From positions 123,611,760 to 123,675,759 of the forward strand of contig VDFB02252616.1 of NCBI GenBank assembly GCA_007258455.2: a stretch of DNA of 64,000 bases, given 5' to 3'. The notes beneath the pieces are model-generated. The model was given only the letters and a program-made list of their open reading frames with translations, made no database searches and had not been told where the DNA came from. The position numbers and the translations under genes are program-made. Positions 34,054 through 46,531 of this stretch are shown piece by piece (the first letter of the stretch is position 1; the number at the start of each line of letters is the position of its first letter). The DNA is from Sequoia sempervirens. Taxonomy: Eukaryota; Streptophyta; Pinopsida; Cupressales; Cupressaceae.

Positions 34054-35094
34054 TTATATATATTAGAATATATTCATATTAATATAATATATAACATATA
34101 TTATAATATATTCATATTAATATAATATTATAATATTACATCGTATTAATACTATAATATAATATATATTATATTTGATTGCTATGAATTTATTTTTTGT
34201 TTAATAAAATGGACATTTTTTTTGTTTGAATGGAAAAAATGGCCCAATTTTCATTTTGGGCATTCCAACGGTCCCCACATGCTCTTTGTTGTCAAGAATA
34301 TCATGATTATTTTTCCAATACAAATAATATTTTATTTTATTTTGCACTCTTTTGCACAAAATTTGATTCTATCAATCATCAAGGTACTTGTTTTTGTTTG
34401 TATAATGAAAAGTAGTCATCATCAAGCCAAAAGGAAGAGGAAATTTCAAGCGGAGTAAATCTAAACAAGTAGGGTCAAAGATAGATCAAGGAAGAGGATG
34501 AAAAGAAAAGGTTTGTCAAATACTCTTTAAGGAGAAGAATTTATTTATCCTTAAATGACATTAAAAGTGACTATGATATTGAATTTGAAAATGTTGAACA
34601 TGAAATTCAATTTTAATGTAACATACTAGCCCTTCAATGAACTAGAAATTTCTAATTTTTCACCATACGAGTAAACAAACTAAGTAACAAGCCATTGCAA
34701 TAATTTTTTTCTTTTCTTTATTGATAATTTTTCAATCAAGATGCACAACATATTACAACATGAATTCCTTTTCATTCCATAAAATACATCAATGTAAGAA
34801 AGCATACTTCTACATACATAGCTCAATGAGCTTTAGAACAAATAGTGGTAAGACGGTCTAGGATCCTTCCTTTCAAATCTTGGTTCTTCTGTCACCTGCT
34901 ATGGAGGAGAAGCATCACTCAGGTGCTTTTCCTATCCCACTCATGCCATGTATGCCCAGTTTCACCTATATCTAAATCAATCAAACCATAAATTATAATT
35001 TGGCTTTTCATTGTCGTATTTATTTTGCTCATTGACAATTTCTATAGTGATGATGATGTAGGAGAGAGTGAGTGGATATGATTTATCTTTATCC
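34054..35094. other. Unassigned AT-rich spacer
   Basis: 34054-34190 is a TA-rich microsatellite (ATATTAATATAATATA words). 34191-35094 has two overlapping short open frames at 34222-34458 with no motif. I recognise no element. Confidence 0.5.
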
Positions 35095-36505
35095 CTTTGT
35101 TGGTGTCCATGTATCTTGGCCACCCTTGAAAATTGTTCTACTTTTACAAACTATTCATGAGGACACTCTTAGTAGGAATGAAAAAAAAATGCTCTAATGA
35201 ACCAAGACAATAGACTGCTAGGTCCATGACAAGAAATTTAATTTATCTGTGCACTGACCAAAAGCTCATTCAATTTACTTTTTGCAATAGCGGCACATTT
35301 TCCTACAAGTGGTTTATAGGATTTTTAACTTTTTGGGGAGAAGAATAGTGTGTATAATTGTGTCAATTATTACTTTAAAAATATCGGTTAATGTTAATAT
35401 TCTTATTTGTCAGTGAAGTTGAATGGTTCTAAATGAGTTGACCAAGGATCAATTATTAATGAGTACAAGGCCCTAATATCATAAGAGATGAGGATGAGAT
35501 CACGTCTTACATGACTTTGATGAAATAGATACCCAGTCTTTGATTCTTAGTTGAAGACGTTCTAACCAAAGGCTTGTGCCCTCATATCAAATAGAAAACA
35601 ATTTTGTAGGTTTGATATAAAACCCTCCAACAAAAAGAAAATAAAGGTTAATGAGTTAGATTCAAAAGCTATGTAGTTGAATTCTCATAGCAATATAATA
35701 TGATTTATCATTTGGATATATTGTCTTCATTGTATAGATTATAATAAAGTGTCATTAATACACAAAAATATGTACAGTTGATCATCATTTTTTATTAAAA
35801 ATAAGTAGTAGGAATCAAAATATATTTCTATATGACACATAAATCAATCAAATTCATTGCACATAAAGATTATATATTAAAATAGAATACTTAATAAAAT
35901 AAAATATTAGGTCTTGATCATCACATTGAATAGTTTGAGTACATAAAATCTATAGTATAGAACTTCTAATCTTAAACCAAATAAAATTTATATTTTAATG
36001 AACAATATATGTTAATGAATTATCATGTGTAAAATCTTGATTTCTAATTAGTGATTCCTTCTCTTTTAAATAATGTGTAATTTTATTTTATTTTTTGAGA
36101 CCTTGACAATTAGATATTGAAATACATGCAAGACAAAAACAAGATGTAAAGCTTGCCATTTAGTATATAAAATCACATTTAATAAAAATTTCAAACAGAA
36201 AAATTAAGTGCTAATACAAATTTGTATAATTTAAGACTTATGCAAACAACTATGATAGCATTCATATGGAAGACTTTCTTGCAAGCTATAAAATTTTGTT
36301 AGACTCTCCAAATAGCTTCAATATTGGTGGCACAAAATTATAGACAAGGTTCAAAAATAGGGTTGTGAAATTTAGTATAATCTGTGACTACTACATGTAT
36401 ATTCCTCTAGTATGTGTAACTACCCTGCTCGAAAGGTTTGACCACATAATCTCTCCAAAAAACTGCATATGCCTCATTGCAAAAATATTAAAATTAGAGG
36501 AGCTT
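35095..36505 (+). repeat. Unnamed dispersed repeat R, copy 2 (without C1)
   Basis: Left part (35095-35360) matches 15020-15296 and right part (35830-36505) matches 19497-20575. Between them lie about 465 bp (35365-35830) with no counterpart at copy 1, where copia C1 stands instead. No domain is recognised in any frame. A CAAAGGCTTGTGCCCTCAT segment near 35568 and terminal AATTAGAGGAGCT are landmarks. It could be a non-coding transposable element or an LTR; I cannot name it. Confidence 0.7.
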
Positions 36506-37960
36506 GATATGTAATCCAATTTAGCTTAAGGCATCTTAAAACCAATTTAAATACAAATTAGAGTCAAAGTAATAGCTCCAATAGAATACAGGTAAATGTC
36601 TGTGAATATTATAGTATAATAATGTATTAGAGCTTCTTTGATTTAATCCAACTTTTTATACTAAGCTTCTTGGAATTAAAAGTAGAAGGATTTCAAAAGA
36701 AATATCATCACTAATGTGAGTCTTAATAGATTCATTATTGAACTTCTAACCTGCTTCTTTATTCAATAGAAGTGATCTCAAACCTTCTTCCTATATTATT
36801 AGATATTCAATAAACTCTTTGTTACTATTAAAAATGCTTTTAAATTCAACCTATATTAAACTTAACAATTTAATAATAAAAAACAAATGAAAAATATTAA
36901 ATAAAATAATTATAATAAATCAAGTAATATGTGTGATGTATAGGGGAGAGGAGCTGATACGTAAGCGGGGGACCTAATGTACGATGGGACATGCGCTCAT
37001 TGGGGCCCACACCTATACGACAGTCCTCCACAACTTAAAAAAATTCATTCATACATAGGCACAATGATATCAAACATAAATCAAATTTAAAATGCACACT
37101 TAATAGCATTCATTTCGCTAAACAAGTACACGTTGACAGCCAAACATGATGAAGTGTATCCAACTTGTATTTGACATGTAACAAGTAGCATCCCGACATG
37201 GAATTTAAATAGCCCAAACATTATGACATGCACCCTTCCCCGTAAACTGGTAAACCCAACTATCGTACCAATGCAGGCGTCACTTTCACATCAATCACAA
37301 CTACACAACATAAAAAGGTTCCAAGTCAACAACATTCAAACCCATCTGACCCATCTTTGACCGACTGGCTAACCCATTACAACAATGTTTCCCATCGTAG
37401 CATAACCAAACCAACACGCAAATGCATTCGCCTGTCTCGTCGACCATGAGTCCTACAACACGTATCAGCTTGAATCTATCCCATCTCACCAAGTAGGGTG
37501 TGCACGTATTGGAGAAAAAGCCAAATATCCCACCTGCATCCATTTAACAGTCCTGCAAGGCCACCATTATTCAAAAACAAAACATGGAAACAATTTCAAA
37601 CAATCCACCAAACCAATCAAGTCAAGAATTAATGGCCAAAATCAATCAAATCTCCAATTCATATGAAACAAAATTCAAATTGAAAATAGGACAACAATTT
37701 ATTTCACCACACCAAACAAGCATCAATCAAATTTAAATAATTCCCAATTCAAATAGTCGTGAAAGCCAAGAAGTATTCACTTATTATGCAGTGAGCGACA
37801 TAAGAACAGGAGGAGTGACAAGCACAAAATTGAATGAGTTAACATCAAGGGGAGGCAACAACTCATATTCCAGTGCACCAACATCCATATTGTTCTAGGT
37901 TTTCCTTTCACACTTTTCCATTCATTTACTTTATATTGTTCTTCATTACATCCATTACTA
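36506..37960. other. Unassigned spacer with a less AT-rich segment
   Basis: 36940-37560 has more G+C than its surroundings (GGACCTAATGTACGATGGGA, ATGCGCTCATTGGGGCCCAC) and two short minus-strand open frames (37301-37543, 37777-37968) with no motif. It may be the LTR or edge of an unrecognised element. Confidence 0.4.
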
Positions 37961-37964
37961 TTTT

Positions 37965-38480
37965 CCATTTCTAAGCTTTATATTGATCTTCATTACAACC
38001 ATTACAGTCATAGGTTTTTATTTATGTTTCCCTAGGGTTTATATTACAAATATTATATTCACAGGTGTTTCTTTATCTATCACTAGGGTTTATATTGCTA
38101 ATATTGCAGTCATAGGTTAGCATATGTGTTCCATAGGGTTTATAATGCAAATATTACAGTTATGGTTTACCATTTAAAGCTTTCCCTAGGGTTTATTTTG
38201 CAAATAATACAGTCATTCATTAGCATGTACATTCCCTAGGGTTTATATTGCAAGTATTACAGTCACAATTTATCATTTCTGTTTCTCAAAGGTTTATATT
38301 GCAAATGTTACAGTCATAGTTTACCATTTCAATTTCCCTAGGGTTTATACTACAAATATTACAGTCATAGTTTACCATCTCTGTTTCCCTAGGGTTTATA
38401 TTGAAAATGTTATAGTCATAGTTTAGCCTTTTTGTTTCAGTAGGGTTTATATTACAAATATTACACTCATAGTTTAGCAT
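37965..38480. repeat. Minisatellite of ~51-bp units, about ten copies
   Basis: The landmark AGGGTTTAT recurs about every 51 bp from about 38034 to 38443, with a diverged unit on the left. Each unit also holds CAAATATTACAGTCATAG, TTTACCATTT and TTTCCCT. Because 51 is divisible by three, the minus strand keeps an open frame (38286-38480) whose product is a 17-residue repeat (NYDCNICNINPRE type). That is best seen as an echo of the DNA repeat. Confidence 0.9.
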
Positions 38481-38488
38481 TTTTATTT

Positions 38489-38830
38489 CATAGGTTTTGC
38501 ATTATCATTCACTTTGCTTATTGTAGTCTCATAGGTTTTGCATTATCATTCAGTTTGCTTATCGTAGTCTCATAGGTTCTACATTATCATTAACTTTTCT
38601 TATCGTAGTCTCATAGGTTCTGCATTATCATTTATATGGTAAATATTAGTTATGGTTTACCATTTCTATTTCATATGTCCTGCATTATCATTCACTCTGC
38701 TTATCTTATTCTCATAGGTTCTGCATTATCATTCACTCTAATTATCTTATTCTCATAGCTTCTGCATTGTCATTCACTCTGGATATCTTATTCTCATAGG
38801 TTGTGCATTATCAGTCACTAAGCTTTCTAT
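38489..38830. repeat. Minisatellite of ~41-bp units, about seven copies
   Basis: The unit is CATAGGTTTTGCATTATCAT plus TCACTTTGCTTATCTTAGTCT with variation. Starts are near 38489, 38530, 38571 and 38612, then a diverged pair containing TTTACCATTTC from the neighbouring 51-bp array, then about 38712, 38753 and 38794. The shared TCATAG start suggests both arrays arose from one ancestral sequence. Confidence 0.88.
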
Positions 38831-39302
38831 TTTTATTAGGTTTTTGTTTTCATCTTTTTCATAGGTTTTTGCTTCATCAATTCACAAATATTTATGTCTG
38901 TTAATGAGTTTGTCATAGACAAAATATGTGAGCTTTGTTAAACTCTTACTATTTTTCATTCGTAACCTTTATATTGTGTCATAGTTCAAATGTGTGTGGT
39001 TTTCACTTTGTTGTGCATGAGAATGTTAATGCTATAAACACTTAAGAGATATGAGATGTTCTTAAACTCTAACTCCCTTGCATAGTTTGTAATTGTGTGC
39101 TTCTTACTCCTCTATTTCCTTATGTCGCTCACTCCAAAATAGATGTAACTCTCTAAATTGTTAGAAAAGATGATCTCAAATGAAATGCAACAAACTAAAA
39201 AGATAACACATACATAAACTAAATAATATTTTGTTCAAGCATCACTCTCTTCATACATATAAAGATAATTGTTCAAGCATTTATGTTTCATAGTTTACCA
39301 TT

Positions 39303-39402
39303 NNNNNNNNNNNNNNNNNNNNNNNNNNNNNNNNNNNNNNNNNNNNNNNNNNNNNNNNNNNNNNNNNNNNNNNNNNNNNNNNNNNNNNNNNNNNNNNNNN
39401 NN
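39303..39402. other. Assembly gap, 100 N
   Basis: Exactly 100 N bases, a conventional placeholder for a gap of unknown size, so distances across it are unreliable. The left edge (CATAGTTTACCATT) matches the 51-bp minisatellite word, hinting that the gap lies in more of that array. Confidence 0.97.
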
Positions 39403-42146
39403 CTATTCTTATAAAGAAAAACATTAACTAAAATTATAAGTTACTTAATGGAGTGTTAGATATAAAGTGGGATAATAAATATTATATGTTTAACAAAAAT
39501 TTTGGAAATCAACTCATAAATTTAATTGTGAAAATGCATTATCTAGTATCTTCAACATGGATGCTAACAAGATTATTTTGGTTGATAATTGTGTAGAAAT
39601 TGTATATTAATTCATATTGTAATGTTTGTTTGAAAAACCTAATTCCATTACAAGTGATTATCTATAACTATTTTTGGATCCATGTTTTGATTAGATTAAA
39701 AATGGAAGGTACATTACCCATTATAAAAAGGACATCGAGGCCAATAAGGGGTCATGAGAAGTAAAATTCCCAAAAAACTAAAGTAAAAACTTAAATAGTC
39801 GAACCATCAGAAAGAAATAGTATTTTTGGATCCACATTACATGATGAGGTTTCATTGTAATAGTCTCATAGTCTCACTATATAAGCTATGCTCCTCCCTC
39901 TTAGGGAGAGCTAGTCATTGATCTTATAATTTTGTAAAATGTTCCTCCAAATATTAAATTTATTTCCATATTTATTTTACTTTTAATCCTTCAAAGTGAT
40001 GGGTAGCTTATACATAGTATAATCCTAACACTTGTTCAATTATTATACAACATTTGAACATAAAAAATAGTCGTAATATTTCAATAATGCCACAACTTAT
40101 TTTTTATAAAATTGAAATAATAGTTATTCTCACAAATAAAATTAACATTAAAGTTAAAATTAGAAAATTAACATTAGGTCAATGTAAACTCTCACACCAT
40201 TATGTCATATTTATAATTTAAAAAATAATGTTTATTTAATTATTTTATTATTTTATCATTGGAGTATAAATATTTTACAATGCTAGTTTATCACACTATG
40301 ACATTGGGTGAATCAATAATCACCTCATTCAAATAAGAGAATTTTTTTGGGGGATATCCATTGTACTAAATTTGTAAACTCAAGGAAAAAAATAACCATT
40401 GAAAAGATGAGTCCTAAAAACAAGTCTTGATAAAGTTCCCATATACAATAATGATCTCTCATAAATCAAGAAATAGATAAAACCAAGTGGAAACAAAACT
40501 CCTCTAAAAAAGTGAAAGAGAAGGAAAGAAAGCTCCTTAAAATATGTCCCATGAAGATGAAGAAATCCTGATGTAGAATTTGTAAATTCTACCAAAGATA
40601 ATGGTGAGTATTGGAATCAATGAACCTCCAAAGAATGTAGATCAAGATAAAAGATACAAAATAGTACATGAGTGACCTATAATACACTATTCAACCATGA
40701 ATAAATAGATGGAATGAAGGTAAACATACTCTGTGAATTTGAACATGTAGATAGTACTATGATCAAGGAGCACAAACAATAATTCATTATTGACCTATAA
40801 TACACTACTAAAATGTGCATGATACTCTACATAAATACTAGAATCTCACAAAATATGATGAACAAGAAATATTTCCCCCATAGAAGAGATAAGGATAGAT
40901 GGTCTATGTTAGCCATTAGGAAGTAGAAGGTTGCTCCAATAAAATCAAGGTAGCATTAGCATAACCATATGATGCTACCCCCCTTGATGCTAACAAGGGA
41001 AAGGTATAAGTAGATCAACTTAAATGTAGCACATGTGTACATGAGAATCCAATATGATGTACAATAAAAAAAAAGGTTCTACAAAGTTTAATGGCACACA
41101 CATGAGGTGAGGATCACTAGGATTCATTGATGTGATAAAAAAAACTAAGACACTACACAATATCCTAATTATAATTGATAACTTGGTGCATGAATTGAAG
41201 AGGCACAATAGATGTATAAAATTCCCCTTTAAGGAATTTAGAATTAGTTTTATGTAATTTTATATGAGTGCATTTATATACCAGGTATGTGATTTTTTAG
41301 TTCTTACAAGTGTCCTCAAAATTAAAATTATAATTTTATATCAAGAGGTGGGTAATGAAATAAACTATGCATGTCTTACAAACCTAAAAAGATGACAGAA
41401 AATAAAAATGAAACCTTCATTATTCAAAACATGATCCCCCCATAAAATTGTATAGTGATATGAGAGTTTATTTTAGTGCATTTATAGATTCCACATGGTG
41501 GATTTGATGTGTAAATCCTCAAAAGAGGTATAGTTAAAATTAATAATTTTGGAGCACGATCAAGAAAAAATTATAGCATAATTACAAAGAGCTCAAAAAA
41601 ATAAGTAGGTTCAAAAAGATGACATGGAAAAAGGAGTTTGCATTAGACCAAACAAGCCCTCTAAAGTTCCAAAAATGGGAATTATGCAAGGTGTCCTTTG
41701 AGGATCATTGATTTTTTTAAAAAATTACATCATAGTTATGAATAAATTATATCATTGAATAGATAATGGTAAAATACCTAGAATGAAACTAAATCCACCA
41801 GAATAGGTGTTTGTATGGACAAGAATGAGGCTCTTGAAGTTGAGCCAAAAAATCAAATATGCCATTGATGAGGGGTCTAGTTGGAGGATGAAAAGGTGTT
41901 AACATCATGTTGATATCAACATGATGTCATTAAGGGAATATTTGAATATTCCCTCAAAAAAAAAATCTCTACCAAAATATTCCAAAATCACATTTTGTTT
42001 GGCACAAAACTGATCCTAAAACATGAAACCACCCTTCAAAATTTGGAAAATTTCCAAATTAGGGTGCAATTGGCTTTGACCTTTTTTAGTTCTAACATCC
42101 AAAATGTACTACATAGACTAACTATTAACACCACCCTTCCACAATG
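39403..42146. other. Unassigned AT-rich DNA
   Basis: About 2.7 kb without a domain I can read on either strand; the short open frames (40380-40595 minus, 41020-41208 minus, 41995-42177 plus) have no motif. A perfect 26-bp palindrome is at 41902-41927. The stretch may be old transposable-element sequence. Confidence 0.5.
41902..41927. repeat. Perfect 26-bp palindrome
   Basis: The half-site ACATCATGTTGAT is followed at once by its reverse complement, with no spacer. Pairing stops on both sides. No neighbouring gene explains it. Confidence 0.9.
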
Positions 42147-43695
42147 TGTTGAATGCACAAGAGAACTAAGAGTCTAGGTGAATTTGTTGTTCATTAAAAC
42201 ATCAAACCCTCACTAACATTCAGATCCAAATTTAACCTTAATATGTTATAATAATTTAATAATATGAAATTAATTAATAGAACTAAAAATATAACAACAC
42301 CATACATAATAGAACACCAAATTTACATGGAAAACCTAGGAAGGGAAAAACCATGGTGAGGATTAGCTCATAATATAAATTAATTGCAACACCGAATATA
42401 ATAGGCTCACTACCCAAAAAAAGAAGGGCTCACTATTAGATTACATAAATGAAGAAATAACATTGTTACAATGAGAAATTCATCTTAGAGCAACAAAAAA
42501 GTTCCACCACTACACCACTAGTATATACACACTCTCTTTGTAGAATGTAAACACCTTCTACTCACTACTTCTAGTAGTCTTAGTTGTTAAGGCTCACTCT
42601 GCACTTTGCACTTTTGTAGTTCACATCACAACTTAGATCACACACATTTCACACAGGAATCCTCCATCAACTCAACATATATATATATATATACCATCTT
42701 CAACCTTGAAAATAATCTAAAAGGTCAACTATGTGCCTCTAACATGCAAATTCAAATTAGGTCAATACACAATTGAGAGGAATGAAAGAGGACCACATAA
42801 CACCTTAACTCAGATCAAAATCCATACATATAGACCACACTATGCTTCCAAAAACATGGAAGCATTTTCGCAATTAGTGTAAACACCGAAGGTCAATTAA
42901 ACCTATGTAAACACCATTAAACAATTGAGTGCATGCTTCCTTTTACCTAAATATCACTCATGGACCACACACAACACTCAAACACAATCTAGAATGTTCC
43001 ATCAACACCTTAAAATCCCACAAATCCTTCACAACATCATACACTTGAAGAACACATTCATAATGTACACTCAGTTAACCTTCCACATACTATTACACAT
43101 GAATCTAACCTTGCGGAGAACCAAAATTCAAATAACTTAGACTAAAGATAGATATGAACAATGTAAGATCTACAAGACCAAAAACCACTCTATAGAGAAA
43201 TATAGAGCAAAACCATTTCTCTTAGACAATACTATTTTCACCATTACCACATAGGTAAACACAACTTTCTTTACACAATGATTTAGGAAAATAATATCTA
43301 GATATAACACCTCTAATCAACATATCCGAACCACATAAGAATATCTTCAACCATAAAGAAATGGGGAGAAAAAACCAAAACACTACTCTACTATACTAAA
43401 CACTCTTTATTGCATTGTTTCCTCTGCTATTCAAAATTTCTCAAAAGAACTTGGAAACCAAGTACCAAAAACACCATTTTATCAACTATAACACTTCCTA
43501 ATTACAACCAAACAAACTTCAATACAAAAACTCAACCACGCACATGATTATCAAGGAAAAAATAGAGGTTGACACTAGTGACACTACTAATGACCACATA
43601 ATGCAATAGATCAAAGAATATCTAAGATTGACATCAATGGAAAAACATAGACCTATTGACATCAATTAAAATAAAAACTACATAGAATTTGAACA
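42147..43695 (-). repeat. C3 probable 3' LTR
   Basis: On the minus strand it starts TGTTCAAATTC directly after a polypurine run and, as I place it, ends GTGCATTCAACA at 42147, giving about 1.55 kb with TGTT...AACA ends. It contains CCTAGGTTTTCCATGTAAAT and TTTGGTGTT at about 42309-42340, typical of the R/U5 side of copia LTRs. The upper edge is well supported by the PPT; the lower edge is a guess because the other LTR is not in view. Confidence 0.6.
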
Positions 43696-43697
43696 AT

Positions 43698-43712
43698 ATC
43701 CCCCTTATTCAT
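43698..43712 (-). promoter_or_regulatory. C3 polypurine tract
   Basis: On the minus strand GAATAAGGGGGA lies a few bases before the LTR start TGTTCAAA. AAGGGGGAGA-like runs (also at about 43838-43850 and 43878-43892) are common near the 3' end of copia elements, so a secondary tract is possible. Confidence 0.7.
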
Positions 43713-44209
43713 TGATGGAAACACATGATACAAAAGCCACCAACAATAAAAGCAGTAGCTCTGATCACCAACACATACTACACAATAGTGTACACTACTC
43801 TCCCTACACAAACATCTATCCTCTCCAACACTTTCTCTTTCTCCCCCTTACTTCATAAGGTTTTTTATTTGAATATCTCCCCCTTTGACTTAAATAAAAA
43901 AGGGAAACATCCCCTTTGACATCAATCTCGTATGTATCTTCTCTACAACTTCCTTTTCTACTACTATACTCTATTTTCTTCACACCTCCTCTACACACTC
44001 CTCCTTAGGAGTACATAAAATACTACACATATCATTTGGAATAGCTAATAAAGGAAACCACTTGTATACTACACAATGACAACACTTACACCCCCTGACT
44101 ACAACAATAAAAAATTCTAATACCTACTCCCCCTAAGAGGTAGCCACAAACACCAGTCTAGAACAAGGAATGAATCTTGAAATCCATTGGACTAATGTAT
44201 ATTCTTATG
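43713..44209 (-). other. C3 spacer between pol and polypurine tract
   Basis: About 0.5 kb without a recognised domain, between the end of pol (stop near 44210) and the PPT. Several purine-rich runs on the minus strand. No envelope-like frame is present. Confidence 0.6.
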
Positions 44210-45056
44210 CATCTAGTTGAAAGGAGGGGAAATAATCCCTAACTTCTCCTAGAGATAATCAAAAGTATCCTTAGGAAGAGCCTTAATGAAGATATCTACA
44301 ATTTGATCCTTTGTAGGCACATACTCCATCTTCACCTCATTATGTGCAACCTTCTCTCTCAAAAAACTCGATACCAAATTCAAATTTATTTTTTCCTTGA
44401 ATGCATTACCAGATTATTTGAAATATTAATAACACTTGTATTATCACAAAATATAGAAATAGGTTCATCATATACCACTCTAATATCCTTCAAATTTGTA
44501 TTCATCCATAACACTTGTGTGGAACAAGATGTTGCCGCAATGTACTCTACTTTTGTAGTAGACAGTGACACTAAATCCTACTTTTTTCATAGCCAAGACA
44601 CAAACCTATTTCCAAGAAAGAATGGACCACCACAATTTGTACTTTCTCTATCATCCACACAGCCTACCCAATCTGCATCAGTATAAGAAATTAGAGAGAA
44701 ATCAATATCCTTTTGATACCACAAGCCATGTTTTGGAGTACCCTTCAATTATTTGAATATTATCTTCATTTCTACCACATGTGATTCTCTAGGATCTTCT
44801 TGAAATCTAGCCACAAGATAAACTACATGCATGATATCTAGTCTAGTAATAGTAAGATACAATAGTCCTCCAATCATTGATCTATACTTGCTCTAATCAG
44901 CCTTAAGAGATTCATCATTCAAATGCTTAACTTACAACCAATAACCATAGGAGTACATACCAGTTTAGAGTCTTTCATTCTAAACTTGTTCAACATTTCC
45001 TTGACTTATTTTGATTATGAAATGAAAATAAATTTTTCTTTTTGATTGTTTTGTAG
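44210..45056 (-). pseudogene. C3 RT end and RNase H
   Basis: Minus-strand reading: EKFIF, then VEMLNKF-like and RMKDSKL segments, YRSMIGGLLYLTITRLDIMH (conserved copia RT end), KGTPKHGLWYQKDIDFSLIS and YTDADWVGCVDDRESTNCGG (RNase H Asp). SLSTTKVEYIAATSCSTQVL (Glu) and SIFCDNTSVINISNNLVMHS (Asp) follow, and near 44240-44330 the pol tail TKDQIVDIFIKALPKD with a stop near 44210. All RNase H acids are readable. Stops and at least one shift near 44350-44385 break it. Confidence 0.88.
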
Positions 45057-46379
45057 TCTGAAAGGTGGATAATTATCATTGCTTATGGTTTAGGACATAG
45101 TACAACAATCCTCTTCACTCTCATTCAAGGAAACCCTAGACATCTCAATCCAAGGATGAAGTAGGAAAAAGAGATCTTGCAATAGGGTGTCCTAGGGTAT
45201 GATCAATGAATACAATATGGTTCACCACCAAGCTAGGGCTTGGAAAGACTAATGATATGCAAGTTTTAATGATAAAACTTAAAGATATGTAATACTTCAC
45301 TAAATGACCTAAAATGAATGCCAAATAGAATAGAATGCTAAGAAACTAGAAATGTGTACCTGGAAACTTGTAGGAGCTTGAATGAAGACTTGAAATGCTA
45401 AAAACATTAAAATTAAGGTCTGTTGGGATTCATATGCCAGTCTAGGTAATGTAGTCCAAGATTAGGGTTTCTGGGTAGGAACAAAAATCTGGCAGAGATA
45501 TGTCTGGAACTCCTAGAAACTGCAACTTTCACTGTATTGGGACTCATACACCAGAACCAGCATATCAATCCAGTTTGGATTTTTTAAAGACTCTAGATCT
45601 GAATATGCTCTTCTATCTCTTCTTTTCCTTCTTGACTTGCTTTCTAGATCTAAATTTGAAGATTCTGCTCTATAGGTGTCCTCCCATGACTTTCTAAACA
45701 AGGTGACAAGTTGAATGAGTTCACAACTTTAACAACTTATTTCTAATCTTGCTCCTTAGAAGGTCTTCAACCTAGATATATCAAATAACACACCAAAGAG
45801 AGGGAAAATATATTGTTTTGTTAGTGGAAAGGGGTTTTCCTTGGTCAAACCTCGTTTTGGTAGTCAAACCTTGTAATGAAATAAAATTATATAAAGGAAT
45901 GATGAATGAATTAAATGTAATGTTGTGACTCACAAAACCCTAGCAATAAAGTGCTACAAACATGTATGAAGTGGCTCCAATGGATGTAGATCTTGACTCT
46001 TTCTTGAATGTGATAGATCTTCAATTGAATGATATCTTCAATCATGAAACCATACATCACAATTGTTAGCTACCCAAAAACAAACATGATGCATGATGAC
46101 TTTGACATGATTCTTGATACTTGAATAATGCTCCAAAACACTTGATAATTATCCATTGAATACTCTTAAATTCTCTTGAAAACACTCGAGTGCTCTTGTA
46201 AACTCCAATTTTCTATTAAGAATGCTCTCCTAAAAGTATTAGGTGAAAATGAGTAAAATAACCTTGTATTTACACTTGTTTATGCCAAATTTCTTGAAAT
46301 TACAACACTACAAGCTAACATCATATCTAGGAGGATAAAACCCCACCAAGAATTTGAATTAATTTTAATCTTGGGCCAC

Positions 46380-46416
46380 ATGGGACTCATGCACCAAGAG
46401 TGGCGTATGAGTCCCA
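46380..46416. repeat. Hairpin 1 (GGGACTCATGCACC...GGCGTATGAGTCCC)
   Basis: Two arms of about 14 bp pair with two or three mismatches around a ~6-base loop. A near copy lies about 110 bp downstream, and single-arm relatives (GGACTCATACACCAG, GGGATTCATATGCCAG) lie near 45540 and 45424. Confidence 0.8.
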
Positions 46417-46495
46417 TTAGGCTTAACTATGGGACACATTTTCCAAAAATGCTTAGATTCATGTGAAATTAGGATCAGGACCCCAAAACTTAAGT

Positions 46496-46531
46496 GGGAC
46501 CCATACACCCAAGGTGGTGTATGAGTCCCAT
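46496..46531. repeat. Hairpin 2 (GGGACCCATACACC...GGTGTATGAGTCCC)
   Basis: The same design as hairpin 1: arms pair with one mismatch (CCC/CTC step) around a short loop CAAGGT-like centre. Its relation to hairpin 1 shows a duplicated structured motif in the unnamed insertion. Confidence 0.82.

Noticed and set aside
38286..38480. Minus-strand 17-residue repeat protein
   Set aside because: It follows the 51-bp DNA minisatellite; period divisible by three keeps the frame open. No other support for coding.
44303..44756. Plus-strand open frames over C3
   Set aside because: They are shadows of the minus-strand RNase H and RT of copia C3.
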